From the NCBI RefSeq assembly GCF_018873765.1, contig NC_057919.1, positions 68,690,984 to 68,754,983 of the forward strand: a stretch of 64,000 nucleotides of DNA, in the 5' to 3' direction. The DNA comes from Telopea speciosissima (Eukaryota; Streptophyta; Magnoliopsida; Proteales; Proteaceae). A model generated the notes under the pieces. It was not told where the DNA came from, did not search any database, and worked only from the letters and a program-made list of their open reading frames with translations. The translations under genes and the position numbers were made by a program. Shown here piece by piece: positions 11,736 through 23,134 of this stretch; the first letter of the stretch is position 1; every line of letters starts with the position of its first letter.

Positions 11736-12411
11736 TTGTTCTATTATAAGAAAATCATGAAACAAATTGGACTATGTTTAGATTTTGTAAACTACAAAAA
11801 AAAAAACCCTAAAAAAAATGGACTATTTACCAAAAAAAGGCAAAAATAGGTTGGGTCCAAACTTATAGGTTCCCATGAAATAAAAAAAAGGGGCACCTCA
11901 CTGGTCTATTTGGGTCAATAAAAAAGAGCTTAGTCAAAACTGGTCAAGAACCGGGCAAATTAGTTCGAATTACAGAACCCTTTTGGTTTTCCTTAATTAA
12001 TAATTTTAAAATATCCACTTTCAACAAATTTGTTTTGGAAAAAAGACTGAAAATAGGTCGGTTTTGGTTCCTTATTAGGCTTAGTCGCTTAGGATCTATT
12101 TTAGATATTTGAGGCAACTTTTTACTATCTTCATTAAAAAAAAATTTTATTTGTCAGGGTCATAATCCATCAAGTTTTTTTAAAATATTAAAAAGAAATA
12201 GAATGTATCATCTAAATTATTGAAAATTTGAAATATAAAAAATATATCCGGTACCTTATTTTGTTTGAAAATAAGTAGTTCGGTTCAATTCAACAGTTTT
12301 AGTCATGAAACAAAAAAAATCAAACTAAGAAAAGATTCCAATTTTTGAAACCAAAATTGAATCATTTTATTTCAATTCAGTTTGGTTTTAAACTAGACCC
12401 TAATGGCAGGA

Positions 12412-12531
12412 TCCTACTGTCCAGACACAGCAAGGTAGAGAATGACCATCTTACCCTTGCCCAAGCATTTTGCCCGAATGAAAGTAAGACGATCATTTGC
12501 CGCCTTGTTGTGTATTGACAATAGAATCCTA
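12412..12531. mobile_element. small MITE upstream of PME-2
   Basis: The ends AGGATCCTACTGTC and GACAATAGAATCCTA are inverted repeats extending about 30 bp with mismatches. The interior is non-coding. It sits about 380 bp upstream of the PME-2 TATA box. No clear target duplication was found. Confidence 0.45.
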
Positions 12532-12793
12532 CCGGACAGCTCAACAGTAGAAGATACCAATTGCCCAAAAACTAGGAGAGAAGTTATAAGAGACTTTGTC
12601 CAAAAACAACACATTGGGGGTGAGTGAGCGACAGCCCGTAAGAGTAGTTGATAGAGAGCTAGAGGAGAGAGGGAAAAAAACCTACACCAACCAACTTCTA
12701 TTTTGTCGTGACTTGACTTTCCCTCCTTCCTTGGTCTTGGGTTTAGTAACAGAAATAACTACTTCTCTAACTATTTTTGGGTCTCCTTCCTCA

Positions 12794-12799
12794 TATAAG
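12794..12799 (+). promoter_or_regulatory. TATA box of PME-2
   Basis: TATAAG in the context CATATAAGTAGGGC, 177 bp upstream of the start codon. The surrounding 160 bp, from ACCAACTTCTATTTTGTCG to GCATAAGCAG, are conserved upstream of PME-3 and PME-5. This marks the shared core promoter and leader of the duplicated group. Confidence 0.7.
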
Positions 12800-12970
12800 T
12801 AGGGCTTCTCTGCAAGCAACCAAAATCAGAGCTGAGGGAGCATAAGCAGTTCGTCTCCCTTCAATTTAATCTTGGCTCTGCTCCGTTCTCTCTCTGATCA
12901 ACCCTCTTTATAGAAAAAAAACAAAAAAAAAAGAAAAAAAAGAAAAGAAATAGCAAACTACTTAAGTTCA

Positions 12971-14859
12971 ATGGCTAGGGGTTACGGGCAAATGTCCGAC
13001 GAGAATGGAGGAGATGATGGAGGTAAAAAGAAGAGAGTCACGATAATTGCCGTGTCTTCATTGGTTCTGGTGGCCATGGTAGTCGGTGTTGCCGTCGGCG
13101 TAAATAACTACAGCTCCTCGCCGAACGAAACCCCGGCAGCTCCAACCACTGAGATAAGCAGCTCCATGAAATCAATCAAAGCTATATGTGAGCCCACAGA
13201 TTTCAAGGAGAATTGTGTGGAGAGTCTATCGTCGGCGGCCGGTAACACTACCGACCCAAAAGAGCTTGTGAAGGTTGCATTCAAGGTGGCTATTAAGAAC
13301 ATCAAACAAGCCCTCAACAAATCAGAAGTGCTCCATGAGCTTGAAAAGGACAATTTTACTGCCCAAGCTTTGGAGGATTGCAAGGAATTGATGGACTACG
13401 CCATTGACGACCTCAAGCATTCTTTTGATGAAGTGAGCGCGTTAGACATGAGCAAGTTGGACGATCTTCTCGTCAACCTCAAGATCTGGCTCAGCGCTGC
13501 TATTACTTACCAGGAGACATGTCTCGATGGCTTTAAGAACACCACTGGGAATGCCGCTGAGTCGATGAGGAAAGCATTAAAATCCTCAAGTGAACTCACC
13601 CGTAACGGTCTTGCCATTGTCGGTGAGATCGCCTCGGTGCTTACCTCCTTACAAATCCCATTCAGCCGTCGTCTTCTCTCCAAGGAACAAGAAAACTTCC
13701 CCCAGCGAACCGAAGACGGTTTCCCAGTTTGGGTCTCTGCCTCTAGACGTAGACTTCTTGCAGTCCCTAAGAGCCAGCTACAGCCCAATGTGATTGTGGC
13801 TCAGGATGGCAGCGGCAAGTACAAGACAATCAATGAGGCTCTCAAAGATGCTATTAGACCCAAGACCGATAAAACTAACACCACCTTCGTCATCTATGTC
13901 AAGGCCGGAGTCTACAAGGAGACCGTCCATTTCCTAAAATCGATGTCTTATGTCATGTTGGTTGGAGATGGACCCCTTAAGACAAAGATCACCGGAAATA
14001 GGAACTTCATCGATGGCACTCCCACCTTCAAGACTGCTACCGTTGGTAAATACTAATTATAATTACTCGATCAGTAGAACTCATCCTTAAAAGTTAGCCG
14101 CCGGTTAAGTCTTTACATTGGGCTACTCACTTATATTTTTATTTTTTTTTTATTTTTGATGAAACAGCCGTGATGGGAGATGGTTTCATTGCCAAGGACA
14201 TCGGATTTGAGAACTCAGCCGGAGCGGCAAAGCATCAAGCTGTGGCACTAAGGGTATCGTCTGATATGTCAATGTTCCAGAACTGTCAAATAGATGGCTA
14301 CCAAGACACCCTTTACGCCCACGCTCACCGTCAATTCTACACTGGATGCACCATTTCTGGAACCATCGATTTCATCTTCGGCGACGCAGCTGTTGTCTTC
14401 CAAAGCTGTAAGATGGTGGTAAGGAAGCCATTGGATAACCAACAGAACATTGTGACAGCTCAAGGAAGGAAGGACCAACGTGAACCCACCGGAATTGTCC
14501 TTCAAGATTGCACCATCACCGCTGACCCATTGTTGGTTCCCTTCATGGCGAAGAACCCATCTTTCCTTGGTCGCCCATGGAAGGAGTTCTCAAGAACCAT
14601 TATCATGAATACCCAGATTGAGAACGTGATCCAACCAGAAGGGTGGCTCCCATGGATGGGCGATTTCGCACTCAACACTTTGTACTATGCTGAGTTCAAC
14701 AACAAAGGCCCCGGAGCTGCTCTCACAAAGAGAGTCAAATGGACTGGCATTAAGACTCCACTTACCACTCAACAAGCTCTGGAATACACTCCTAGTCGGT
14801 TCCTTCAAGGTGATCAATGGATCAAACCCACCGGAGTGCCCTACAAATCCGGCCTCTAG
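12971..14859 (+). CDS. PME-2: membrane-anchored pectinesterase/pectinesterase inhibitor, 2 exons
   Basis: Exons 12971-14045 and 14168-14859 (GT-AG intron of 122 bp, phase 1) encode 588 aa. A short cytosolic tail with KKKR (19-22) precedes one membrane segment (23-44), a type II signal anchor. The PMEI-like pro-domain spans about 66-228 with Cys 73, 82, 137 and 184. Two RRLL processing sites follow (233-236, 260-263). The catalytic domain runs from about 271, with GVYKET, QAVALR, GYQDTLY, DFIFGDA and LGRPWK. By fixed offset to carrot PME the active-site residues are Gln382, Gln404, Asp405, Asp426, Arg494 and Trp496, all present. The expected product is a Golgi-processed wall enzyme that removes pectin methyl esters. 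All signals look intact. Confidence 0.94.
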
Positions 14860-15038
14860 GATTTTTAAATTAAACTCGTATTATTATGTATAATTTGTCT
14901 GAGAAGCAGTAGTGAAGGAGGATTTCCATATACTAGTTTTATTCTTTTTTCTTTTTTTGGGGGGGGGGGGGGGAGGGTGTCTTCCCTTGGTTTCTTCTCG
15001 TTCCTGTGGTTGTGGTTTTCATCAACAGTTCAAAACTT

Positions 15039-15055
15039 AATAAACTTTGAATAAA
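15039..15055 (+). terminator. polyadenylation signals of PME-2
   Basis: Two AATAAA hexamers (15039 and 15050) lie about 180 bp after the stop codon, within a 3' UTR block conserved downstream of all four anchored-type PME copies (PME-2 to PME-5). Confidence 0.6.
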
Positions 15056-15261
15056 GGGATTAAAAAAAAAAAAAGAAGCTAAAAGGAATTGTGTTGAGGG
15101 TTGCACGGTCCTGCCGGGCAGCTCGACAGTAGAGGATCTGGATTGCACTTTCTTTTATCTAGAGGAATTCGCCGCCTTCGCTGTTGGTTACAGACAAAGT
15201 AAACTCGCCTTCGTTGGAGGATGGAGAGAGCAAGGAGTCCCACCGAAGGTTGCAGTGAGAG

Positions 15262-15439
15262 GAATTTTTATCCTCTCAATTACACTGCCAGTACTTGGCC
15301 GTCAAGTACATCTAATAGAGGGAGGTGGACCCCACCTCGGGTAGTGTGTTCGGGCAGGGGGTAGGATAGTCATTTCTGCCTCCTCTGTTAGATGTACTTG
15401 AGTCAAGTACGAGCAGTGTAATTGAGAGGATAAAGATCC
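15262..15439. mobile_element. Mutator-like MITE (178 bp) with perfect 9-bp TSD
   Basis: The inverted ends GAATTTTTATCCTCTC and GAGAGGATAAAGATCC are flanked by CAGTGAGAG at 15253-15261 and 15440-15448. The homologous duplicated flank at about 27,677 has a single CAGTGAGAG and no element, which proves the insertion. Extended pairing (AATTACACTGC/GCAGTGTAATT) makes it a foldback. It belongs to the same family as 27908-28065. Confidence 0.85.
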
Positions 15440-15504
15440 CAGTGAGAGACGATGTAGCCTTCATCGTTTCGGGAGGAGTGAAGATTGGAAAGTGGAGACT
15501 GGAG

Positions 15505-15540
<36 letters not shown>

Positions 15541-16264
15541 AGCCAAGGATGTCAATTATGTACCGTTACCGTACCGTTATACTGAAACCGTATCGTTTTT
15601 TGGGGTATATTTGTAAAATCAATTTCTAACTCGTAAGACCCTAAACCTAAATCCCTAATTTCTTAACGGCTTAGCCTCTCGTCCTCTCTCGCTTTCGACT
15701 TTCAGAGTTTGAGACTTTGAGTCTCAATGTCTCACAGTAATGGAGCATTTCACGCTTTCGACTTTCAGAGTTTCAGACTTCAGTCTCACAGTAATGGAGT
15801 AATGGAGTAACCTTAACCTCTTCAAAGTTCAAACACAACTCCTCTCACAAGGGTCGTCTTCTTCAGTTCAGCGAAAACCCTAACAGTGGAGGCGGAGATT
15901 TATCAGGTACACAATGAATCTCTCTCGTTCTTGGTTCCTCTGAGTGTAGTTGTGGTTTTTTTTCAAGTGAGTCATTGGAAAATTTGTGAAAAATTTCAGT
16001 TCGATTTCGTTCTCTGTGATGTGGTTTCTTCTATTTTCTGATTTATTTCCTCAAAGCTGTTGCTGCTGCTCTCTCTTTCTCTCTCTCTCTATGTGGTGTG
16101 TTTAAAGATATGCTGCTGCTACTCTCTCTCGTTCTTGGTTACCTCTGACTGTAGTTGTGTTTTTTTTTTCAAGTGAATCACTGGAAAATTTGTGAAAAAT
16201 TTCAGTTCAATTTCCTTCTCTGTGATGTGGTGTCTTCTATTTTATGATTTATTTCCTCAAAGCT

Positions 16265-16265
<1 letters not shown>

Positions 16266-16322
<57 letters not shown>
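16266..16322. repeat. (CT)n microsatellite
   Basis: Almost perfect CT dinucleotide run of about 57 bp inside the captured intron-like region of the element at 15544-17072. The first copy of the tandem duplication has only a short CT tract here. Confidence 0.9.
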
Positions 16323-16325
<3 letters not shown>

Positions 16326-16431
16326 GTGGTGTGTTTAAAGATATTTCTGGGTTTTTGCTGAGCAAACCGATTTTCTTCTCTCTTTGTTGAACTTGAACCA
16401 GTGTCTTTTGTTTGTTAAACATATTGCGCAG

Positions 16432-16590
16432 GCTGCTGCACTTAGGCTAGAAATTAGAGGTGGGGAATGGAGAAAAGCTTATTTGCAGATGGATGGGGAA
16501 CCATGGAAACAACCAATGGACAGAGAATTCCCAACATTTGTGGAGATAAGAAGGGTGCCTTTTCAATTGCTAATGATAAATGGAGATTGA
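16432..16590 (+). pseudogene. captured last exon of a plant diacylglycerol kinase
   Basis: After an acceptor ATTGCGCAG (ends 16431) the frame reads AAALRLEIRGGEWRKAYLQM, then DGEPWKQPMDREFPTFVEIR and RVPFQLLMINGD, to a TGA at 16588. The QMDGEPWKQP block and a 'VEIKRVPxQSLMINGD'-like tail are typical of the C-terminus of plant diacylglycerol kinases, which phosphorylate diacylglycerol to phosphatidic acid. Only this 52-codon exon and apparently part of the preceding intron are present, with no catalytic domain upstream. It sits within the hAT-like element, so transduplication is the simplest explanation. The exon itself has no stop or frameshift, suggesting recent capture. Confidence 0.72.
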
Positions 16591-17249
16591 TTTTTCTGGC
16601 TTACCATTGATTTAGGGTTTACATATTGAAGTAAGTTCAAAATTAAAATTAATTTTGGACGCCATGTAAAGCTGTTTAAATTCTCATTGGGCTTGTAATC
16701 AATGTTTTGCTGCTTAATGACTAGTTTCTAAAAAAAAAAAAAAAAAATTGGTTCCAATACCGAATAAGCGTCATTTCTAATGCCTATAAAAAAAAATTGA
16801 TTTTCAAACCATTTCATGTCGAATTTATACTGTTTTTATAGTTTTTTTTTATAAAAATAGAATTCATACAGTTTTTGTACCGTTTGCATACTGTTTTTAT
16901 ACCATACCGAAACCGTATCATTGTATACCATTTTATATATCGTTTTCATATCGTACTATGATGGTACGATTGCTGTATTGAAAGTAGGACTTCTAAACGG
17001 TACGGTATCGGTATTGGGTACCTATTTTTGGTACCGTACCGCTTTACAGAAACCGTACCAGTTGACAAGCCTAAAAGAGGAAAACAGAGGAGAGAAGAGA
17101 GAGCGAGTTAATGAATGTGTACGAATTTGCTTTTTCAAACTCAACCATTTGATTAGAATAATCCAAGTGTCGTTCATCGGACTAACGAATCGGACGAACA
17201 GGATGGGATCAGAACAGGAGACGATAAAAATCCAGACAGACACCCTGTG

Positions 17250-18330
17250 TCCCTCGGTCCTTTAATGTAGACTCTTCCCTTCACGTGCTCCTTTGATTTT
17301 ACATAATTACCCTTGTAATTTTACAAAAATCACTAAATCCCTCACGTTGTACGGGTATTGTTCTCTTCCATCCGGGCTTAGTCAGACTTGCATTGCTGAC
17401 CGTTAGATTGATATGAGTCATTAGATCATTTCACGTGAAAATCTCTATAATTATTGGTCCGGTCGGTTTCGATCCATTATCGATATCTTATATGCTCTGT
17501 TTGGTTGCAAGGAGAACTAAAGGGAAGGAAAGGGAAAATTTTCAAACCTAAAAAAGAAACTTTAGTAATCATTACCCCATGTGATTGTATAAACTACTTA
17601 AATATCTTGTCATATTTAGTAATGAAACATTTTACATGTAATTTTTATTTTACATTTTAAACCAAAGGGAATTGACTGCAAAGTAAAATGAGATTTAATA
17701 ACCACATATGGAATGATTTGGAGTTAGTGATATTGTCACATGGGTTAATGAACAAAAGTTTCTTTTTAAAGTATAAAAATTTCACTTCCCTCCCCTTTTA
17801 TTCCCCTTGCAACCAAACGGAGCCATAGGTTCATTATTGATCTATTATTAACCCACTATTGAAATTTCATTTATAAATAAGAAAAATGAATACAAATCTT
17901 GAATTTTGTCAGCTTTTCTTGATTTCTATTGGTCCATGTTTGTTTTGTTTCGTTTTGTGTTTTGTGTGTTTTTTTTTTTTTTTAAAAATATCCAGTGCTA
18001 ATTTACAGTGAGGAGGTCGTTGATTCACATTATTGTGGGGCCGGGCGTATCCTACATACCGAGTCCCACTCCTTGACCCACGCCTTACCCTACCCAAACA
18101 ACGAGAAAATTAAAACTTTGAAATTTGATCTTAAAAGTAAAAAAAATAAAAAACAACTACCAACTTCTATTCTTTACCAAAAAAAAACAACCAACTTCTA
18201 TTTTGTCGTTTACCAAAAAGACAACCAACTTCTATTTTGTCGTGACTTGAATTTCCCTCCTTCCTTTATTGGCCTTGGCTTAGCTACAGAAACAACTGCC
18301 TTTTTTACTATTTTTGGCTCTCCTTCATCA
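17250..18330. other. duplicated upstream flank and promoter of PME-3
   Basis: This stretch is homologous, with few differences, to 28076-28185 plus 30137-30777 upstream of PME-5. The PME-5 copy is interrupted by the hAT element at 28186-30136 and this copy is not. An extra T-rich and AT-rich segment (about 17490-17825) is also present only here. TATAAG at 18331 is the TATA box. No gene lies within. Confidence 0.75.
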
Positions 18331-18336
18331 TATAAG
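18331..18336 (+). promoter_or_regulatory. TATA box of PME-3
   Basis: TATAAG in CATATAAGTAGGGC, 186 bp upstream of the start codon, in the promoter block shared with PME-2 and PME-5. Confidence 0.65.
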
Positions 18337-18508
18337 TAGGGCATCTATGCAAACATCCAAAATCAGAGCTGAGGGAGCATAAGCAGTTCTTCTCCCTTCT
18401 ATCTCATCTTGGCTCTGCTCCCTTGACTTTCTTGAGAGCGATCAGCCCCCTTTTTCAAAAAAAAAAAAAAAGAAAGAAAAGGGAAGCTAAGTTCAAGATC
18501 TTAGGTTT

Positions 18509-18556
18509 ATGGAAAAATGTCGGATGATGGATCTAAAAAGAAGAGAGTCACATTAA
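18509..18556 (+). other. upstream ORF overlapping the PME-3 start
   Basis: A single-base difference creates an ATG 8 bp before the PME-3 start, in another frame. It opens a 15-codon frame that ends at TAA (18554-18556) inside the PME coding region. PME-5 reads ACG at this place, so the uORF is private to PME-3 and would be expected to lower its translation. Confidence 0.6.
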
Positions 18557-20381
18557 TTGCTGTGTCTTCTTTGGTTCTGGTGGCCATGGTGGTCGGTGCT
18601 GCCGTCGGCGTCAATAAATACAACTCTTCGCCGAGCGAAACCCCCACCACTGCAACAACCACTGAGATAAGCAGCAACATGAAATCAATCAAGGCCATAT
18701 GTGAGCCCACTGACTTCAAGAAGACATGTGAGGACAACCTATCTTCGGCAGCCGATAACACTACCGACCCAAAAGAGCTTGTGAAGGTTGCATTCCAGGT
18801 GGCTACTGAGCACATCAAACAAGCCCTCAACAAATCAGAAGTGCTCCATCAGCTTGAAAAGGGCAATTTTACTGCCCAAGCTTTGGAGAATTGCAAGGAA
18901 CTGATGGACTACGCCATTTACGACCTCAACAGGTCTTTTGAGGAATTGGGAGCGTTAGACGTGAGCAAGTTGGATGAACTTCTCGCCAACATCAAGATCT
19001 GGCTCAGCGCTGCTATTACTTACCAGGAGACATGCCTCGATGGCTTCCAGAATGCCACTGTGAAAGCCGCAGAGTCGATGAGGAAAGCATTGAAAACCTC
19101 AGATGAACTCACCCGTAATGGTCTTGCCATCGTCGGCGAGATCGGCTCAGTGCTTACCTCCTTACAAATCCCAGTAAGTCGTCGTCTTCTCTCCAAGGAA
19201 CAAGAAGACTTCCCCCAGCGAACCGAAGACGGTTTTCCAGTTTGGGTCTCCGCCTCTAGACGTAGACTTCTTGCAACCCCTAAGAGCCACCTAAAGCCCA
19301 ATGTGATTGTGGCTCAGGACGGCAGCGGCAAGTACAAGACAATCAATGAGGCTCTCAAAGAAGCTATTAGACCCAAGACCGATAAAACCAACGCCACCTT
19401 CATCATCTATGTCAAGGCCGGAGTCTACAAGGAGACCGTCCATTTCCTTCAGTCGATGTCTTATGTCATGTTGATTGGAGATGGACCCCTTAAGACAAAG
19501 ATCACAGGAAATAGGAACTACGTCGATGGCATTCCCACCTTCAAGACTGCTACCGTCGGTAAATACTAATTATAATTACTCGATAAGTAGAACTCATCCT
19601 TAAAAGCTAGCCGCCCCCGTTAAGTCTTTACATTTACATTGGGCTGCTACTCACTTAATATTTTATTTTTTATTTTTTTGATGAAATAGTCACGATAGGA
19701 GATGGTTTCATTGCCAAGGACATCGGATTTGAGAACTCAGCCGGAGCTGCAAAGCATCAAGCTGTGGCACTAAGGGTATCGTCTGATATGTCAATCTTCC
19801 AGAACTACCAAATGGATGGCTACCAAGACACCCTTTACGCCCACACTCACCGTCAATTCTACACCGGATGCACCATTTCTGGAACCATCGATTTCATCTT
19901 CGGCGACGCAGCTGTTGTCTTCCAGAGCTGTAAGATGGTGGTAAGAAAACCATTGGATAACCAACAGAACATTGTGACAGCTCAAGGAAGGAAGGAGGAG
20001 AATGAACCCACCAGAATTGTCCTTCAAGATTGCACCATCACCGCTGACCCATAGTTGGTTCCCGTCATGGCGAAGAATCCATCTTTCCTTGGTCGCCCAT
20101 GGAAACAGTACTCAAGAACCATTATCATGAATACCTAGATTGAGAACGTGATCCAACCAGAAGGGTGGCTCCCATGGATGGGCAATTTCGCACTCGACAC
20201 TTTGTACTATGCTGAGTTCAACAACAAAGGCCCTGGAGCTGCTCTCACAAAGAGAGTCAAATGGCCTGGCATCAAGACTCCACTTACCACTCAACAAGCT
20301 CTGGCATACACTCCTGATAAATTCCTTGATGGTGATCTTTGGATCAAACGCACCGGAGTGCCCTACAAATCTGGCCTCTAG
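18517..20381 (+). pseudogene. PME-3: membrane-anchored pectinesterase with two nonsense codons
   Basis: The structure matches PME-5: exon 18517-19558, intron to 19689, exon 19690-20381. Exon 1 is fully open and differs from PME-5 at only five residues. Exon 2 carries TAG at 20052-20054 (Leu codon TTG in PME-5) and TAG at 20136-20138 (CAG in PME-5). A Tyr also replaces the Cys before the GYQDT motif. Translation would stop at 468 residues, before LGRPWK, losing the catalytic Arg and Trp and the last turns of the beta-helix. The protein would still contain the anchor, the PMEI-like domain, both RRLL sites and the Asp nucleophile motif DFIFGDA. The damage looks recent because everything else is conserved. 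The mRNA may be a nonsense-mediated-decay target. Confidence 0.9.
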
Positions 20382-20628
20382 GCTTTTTAAATTAAACTCG
20401 AATTATTATGTATAATTTGTCTGAGAAGCATTAATGAAGGAGGATTATTTCCATATACGTACCCACTCATTTTATTCCTCTTTTTTTTTTATGGGTCTTC
20501 CCCTTGTTTCTTCTCCTTCCTGTGGTTGTGGTTTTCATCAACAGTTCAAAACTGAATAAACTTTGAATTAAGGGACTAAAAGAAAAAAGAATTTAAAAGG
20601 AATTGTATTGAGCAAACCACACTTTCTT

Positions 20629-20729
20629 GGGCAAGGCGTTTGGGCAGGGGCAAGGCGGTCGCTGCACTCCTCACTGTGTCTGGGCTGCACAGTCCTGCCG
20701 AGCCGCTCGGCAATAGAGGATCTGGATTG
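20629..20729. mobile_element. MITE remnant in the PME-3 3' flank
   Basis: A 101-bp GC-rich insert ending GAGGATCTGGATTG is flanked by CACTTTCTT at 20620-20628 and 20730-20738. The corresponding place behind PME-4 (about 24,585) has one CACTTTCTT and no insert. A shortened version is present behind PME-2 (about 15,105-15,145), so the insertion predates the PME-2/PME-3 split. Confidence 0.65.
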
Positions 20730-20809
20730 CACTTTCTTCTATCTAGCTTCTTCATGAGACTTTGTGCACTCTTATATATTCTTTTATTTTCTTTTGGGGT
20801 ACTGTTCTA

Positions 20810-22445
20810 TGTTGGCAGTCATGGGATCAATACTTGGTTCACCCAATCCCAATGGGATTGAAAAGATAAAAGTTGAATTTCTTGCCATGGGAAACTAATA
20901 TACCTTAGACTTGAGTTTGGTAAAAATATTTTATACAACTCATCTCTTTTCTTGGCCTATAAAAATTATGGTAAAGAAATAAGAAAAGAAACACATCTCT
21001 TTCCATCTCATGGTAAGAGAAAACCATCTCATACCCGAATGCACAGCGGAAAAAGATCTATTTGGGTATAACAAATCAAATTATTACTAAGGAATCAAAA
21101 GAACTTGTTAACCTGATGAGCCTCAAGTGTTGCTTCTCCAATAGATAGTGGTTTATCCTCCAATGAGCACACCAGGTAAACAATCTTGAATCTCCTTTGG
21201 TACAGCCAAGGTTCTCCAAATCAATCCAAGATTCTCTTAAGATCTTCAAGCACAAATCTGGGTTTCGAAAACCCTAACTCTCAAAAGCTAGAAAGCAAGA
21301 AGAAGGAGAGAGTACAGATCAAGAGAGAGAGAGAACAAATTTCGTCCAAGGGGGAGGGAGCCAAAATTCGCCCAAGGCTGTGATGATATGTAGGGCATCC
21401 CCCCCCCTTTGGTGTGTTTATACTTTAGATAGTGGGGTTTCAAAATCCTACTTGGAAAATCCCAGTGGGAGTCTGACTTTCTCTCTCTTCTTTAACTTGG
21501 TCCTGTTTAAACCTGATGGGCTTCTAATTGGTGAAGAAGCAGAATCTTAAAGGGAATAGTAAATTAAATAATTATTTTATATTTAATGGATAAATATAAT
21601 TAGCACCACATCCGTTAAATTAAATAAACAATTAATTAATTAAAAAATTCCAAATTTACCCCCACATAATAATAAATTATTATATATTAACCCACCATTA
21701 ATCAACATCATCATTATGGAATCTAGGGCATGTACACATGTACTGCCAAAATCTATTCCATAGTATATGTCCATATCAAAGTGTTTGTGTACGTGATCGA
21801 AACCCGCAAAACACGGTCAAACATTTTTAATAAAAATTACATAAAAATCTATCATTTTATGTGAAAATAGGTTTGCAAAAACCATTTCTAAAATGGTACT
21901 GAATCCAGTTTCTAATCTGACCATCCACAGACAATATCTATCTTGATGTTCCCCAATCGGGCAGTGGTGACCATGTTGAGCAACTCTCTTACTCACGAAA
22001 TGTTTGTGCATTCCCAGAACACTGACTTTGATTCTCTTGAATCTCAGTCATTGATGATCCAAAAAATGTGTTCACATTTGGCAGTGACGAGGTCCTCTCA
22101 GGTACAAGGTCTTGGTGACCCATGTCTATCCCATCCTACATCTAGCAGTAATACATAGGGAATCGACAAATTAGATTCTTCGCCAATGCACAACATGATG
22201 TGCACTTGCATTCGTACCCTAACATCAACATGTCTAGGCATACCCAATGCGACGACCATATGATGAGGATGCCCAGCCCAAACCCTAGTCATGACTACCA
22301 TTTTAAGTTAAACTTACGGACACATGATGCCCAAAAAGTTTAATTGCATGTGATAATATTAAACCATAATGTATAAACGGTTTAATACAATGTAAACCTG
22401 ATCAAACCGGAACAAATCGAGTTTGATGGGCTCATAAATCCAACA
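20810..22445. mobile_element. solo LTR, probably copia-type (1636 bp)
   Basis: The element begins TGTTGGCAGT and ends AAATCCAACA (TG...CA ends with inverted TGTTGG/CCAACA). It is bounded by a perfect 5-bp duplication TTCTA at 20805-20809 and 22446-22450. The paralogous flank behind PME-4 (about 24,650-24,670) reads through without it. A TATA-like TTTATACTTTAG lies near 21,417. No internal retrotransposon genes are present, so it is a solo LTR fossil left by recombination. The perfect duplication and clean ends suggest moderate youth. Confidence 0.8.
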
Positions 22446-23134
22446 TTCTATACAAGCACTTATCCTAATTACATCCAAATAAAATTTGTAGTGATAACTC
22501 TTTTAAGTTTCCCTTTAAATTAAGGTATCTACACTGAAAGAAGTTGGAATCTCTCCTAATCCTAATATTTATTTAGTGTCAATCTTTTTTTTTTTTTTGG
22601 GTGAATGGATAATATACTAAAAAGAAAACATAATACAACTCAAAGGCCCCGAAGGCTAGGCAAGGAGAACATCCTAACCAAAGAAAACAAAACAACCATC
22701 AAAAGGGATACATCAAAACCTTCGAGGGTGACAAAACAACAAACCAAATAGGGGAAACAACAAAACAACAGGAGAGGTAAGAAACACAGATCAAAGATGA
22801 TACACCAAAATTATGGGGGAGAAACAAAAGGAAGATCCCAAGCAAAAACGAGATGCTTATTTTTAATAGTATCTGGGCACACAACACATTTATGGAGGAT
22901 TCTATTTCTAATCTCAAAAGTAATAGTGTCCCAATGTTCAATAAAAAGCAAAGAGAAAGTCCATCTCATCAGGTAAACTATCACCAGATATACAAGCTAA
23001 TTCAAACAAAACAAACATCCATACACATTTTTTCAAGAAGGGAGGAATCAGACTGCTTACACTATACCGACTCTAAAATTGTTCAAGCTGGAAACTCAAT
23101 CTCCAAACCACACGCATTTAAACCTCTCATATCT
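22446..23134. repeat. PME 3' flank copy A, with LINE 3' end
   Basis: The sequence 22446-22960 recurs with about 85-90% similarity by eye at 24662-25200. Both follow a PME gene, so this is the downstream flank of PME-3, carried along when the locus duplicated. From about 22582 to 22945 it contains the 3' end of a minus-strand LINE that starts with a T run. The PME-4 relic begins directly after it. Confidence 0.7.

Larger units (their letters stand above)
15544..17072. mobile_element. hAT-like element carrying a host gene fragment (~1.53 kb)
   Basis: Ends CAAGGATGTCAA and TTGACAAGCCT are imperfect inverted repeats, and the subterminal regions are rich in inverted TACCGTACCG motifs. Flanks AAAAGAGC and AAAAGAGG suggest an 8-bp duplication with one change, although the site is a GA microsatellite. 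The equivalent position near 27,770 in the duplicated block lacks the element. Inside are a roughly 200-bp tandem duplication (about 15921-16120 and 16125-16350), a long CT microsatellite and a diacylglycerol-kinase terminal exon. No transposase was seen, so it is non-autonomous. Confidence 0.7.

Noticed and set aside
13108-13788. Minus-strand ORFs opposite PME exons (repeated at PME-2, PME-3 and PME-5)
   Set aside because: They recur only because the sense gene is duplicated. Their conservation follows the sense codons, so they are shadows.
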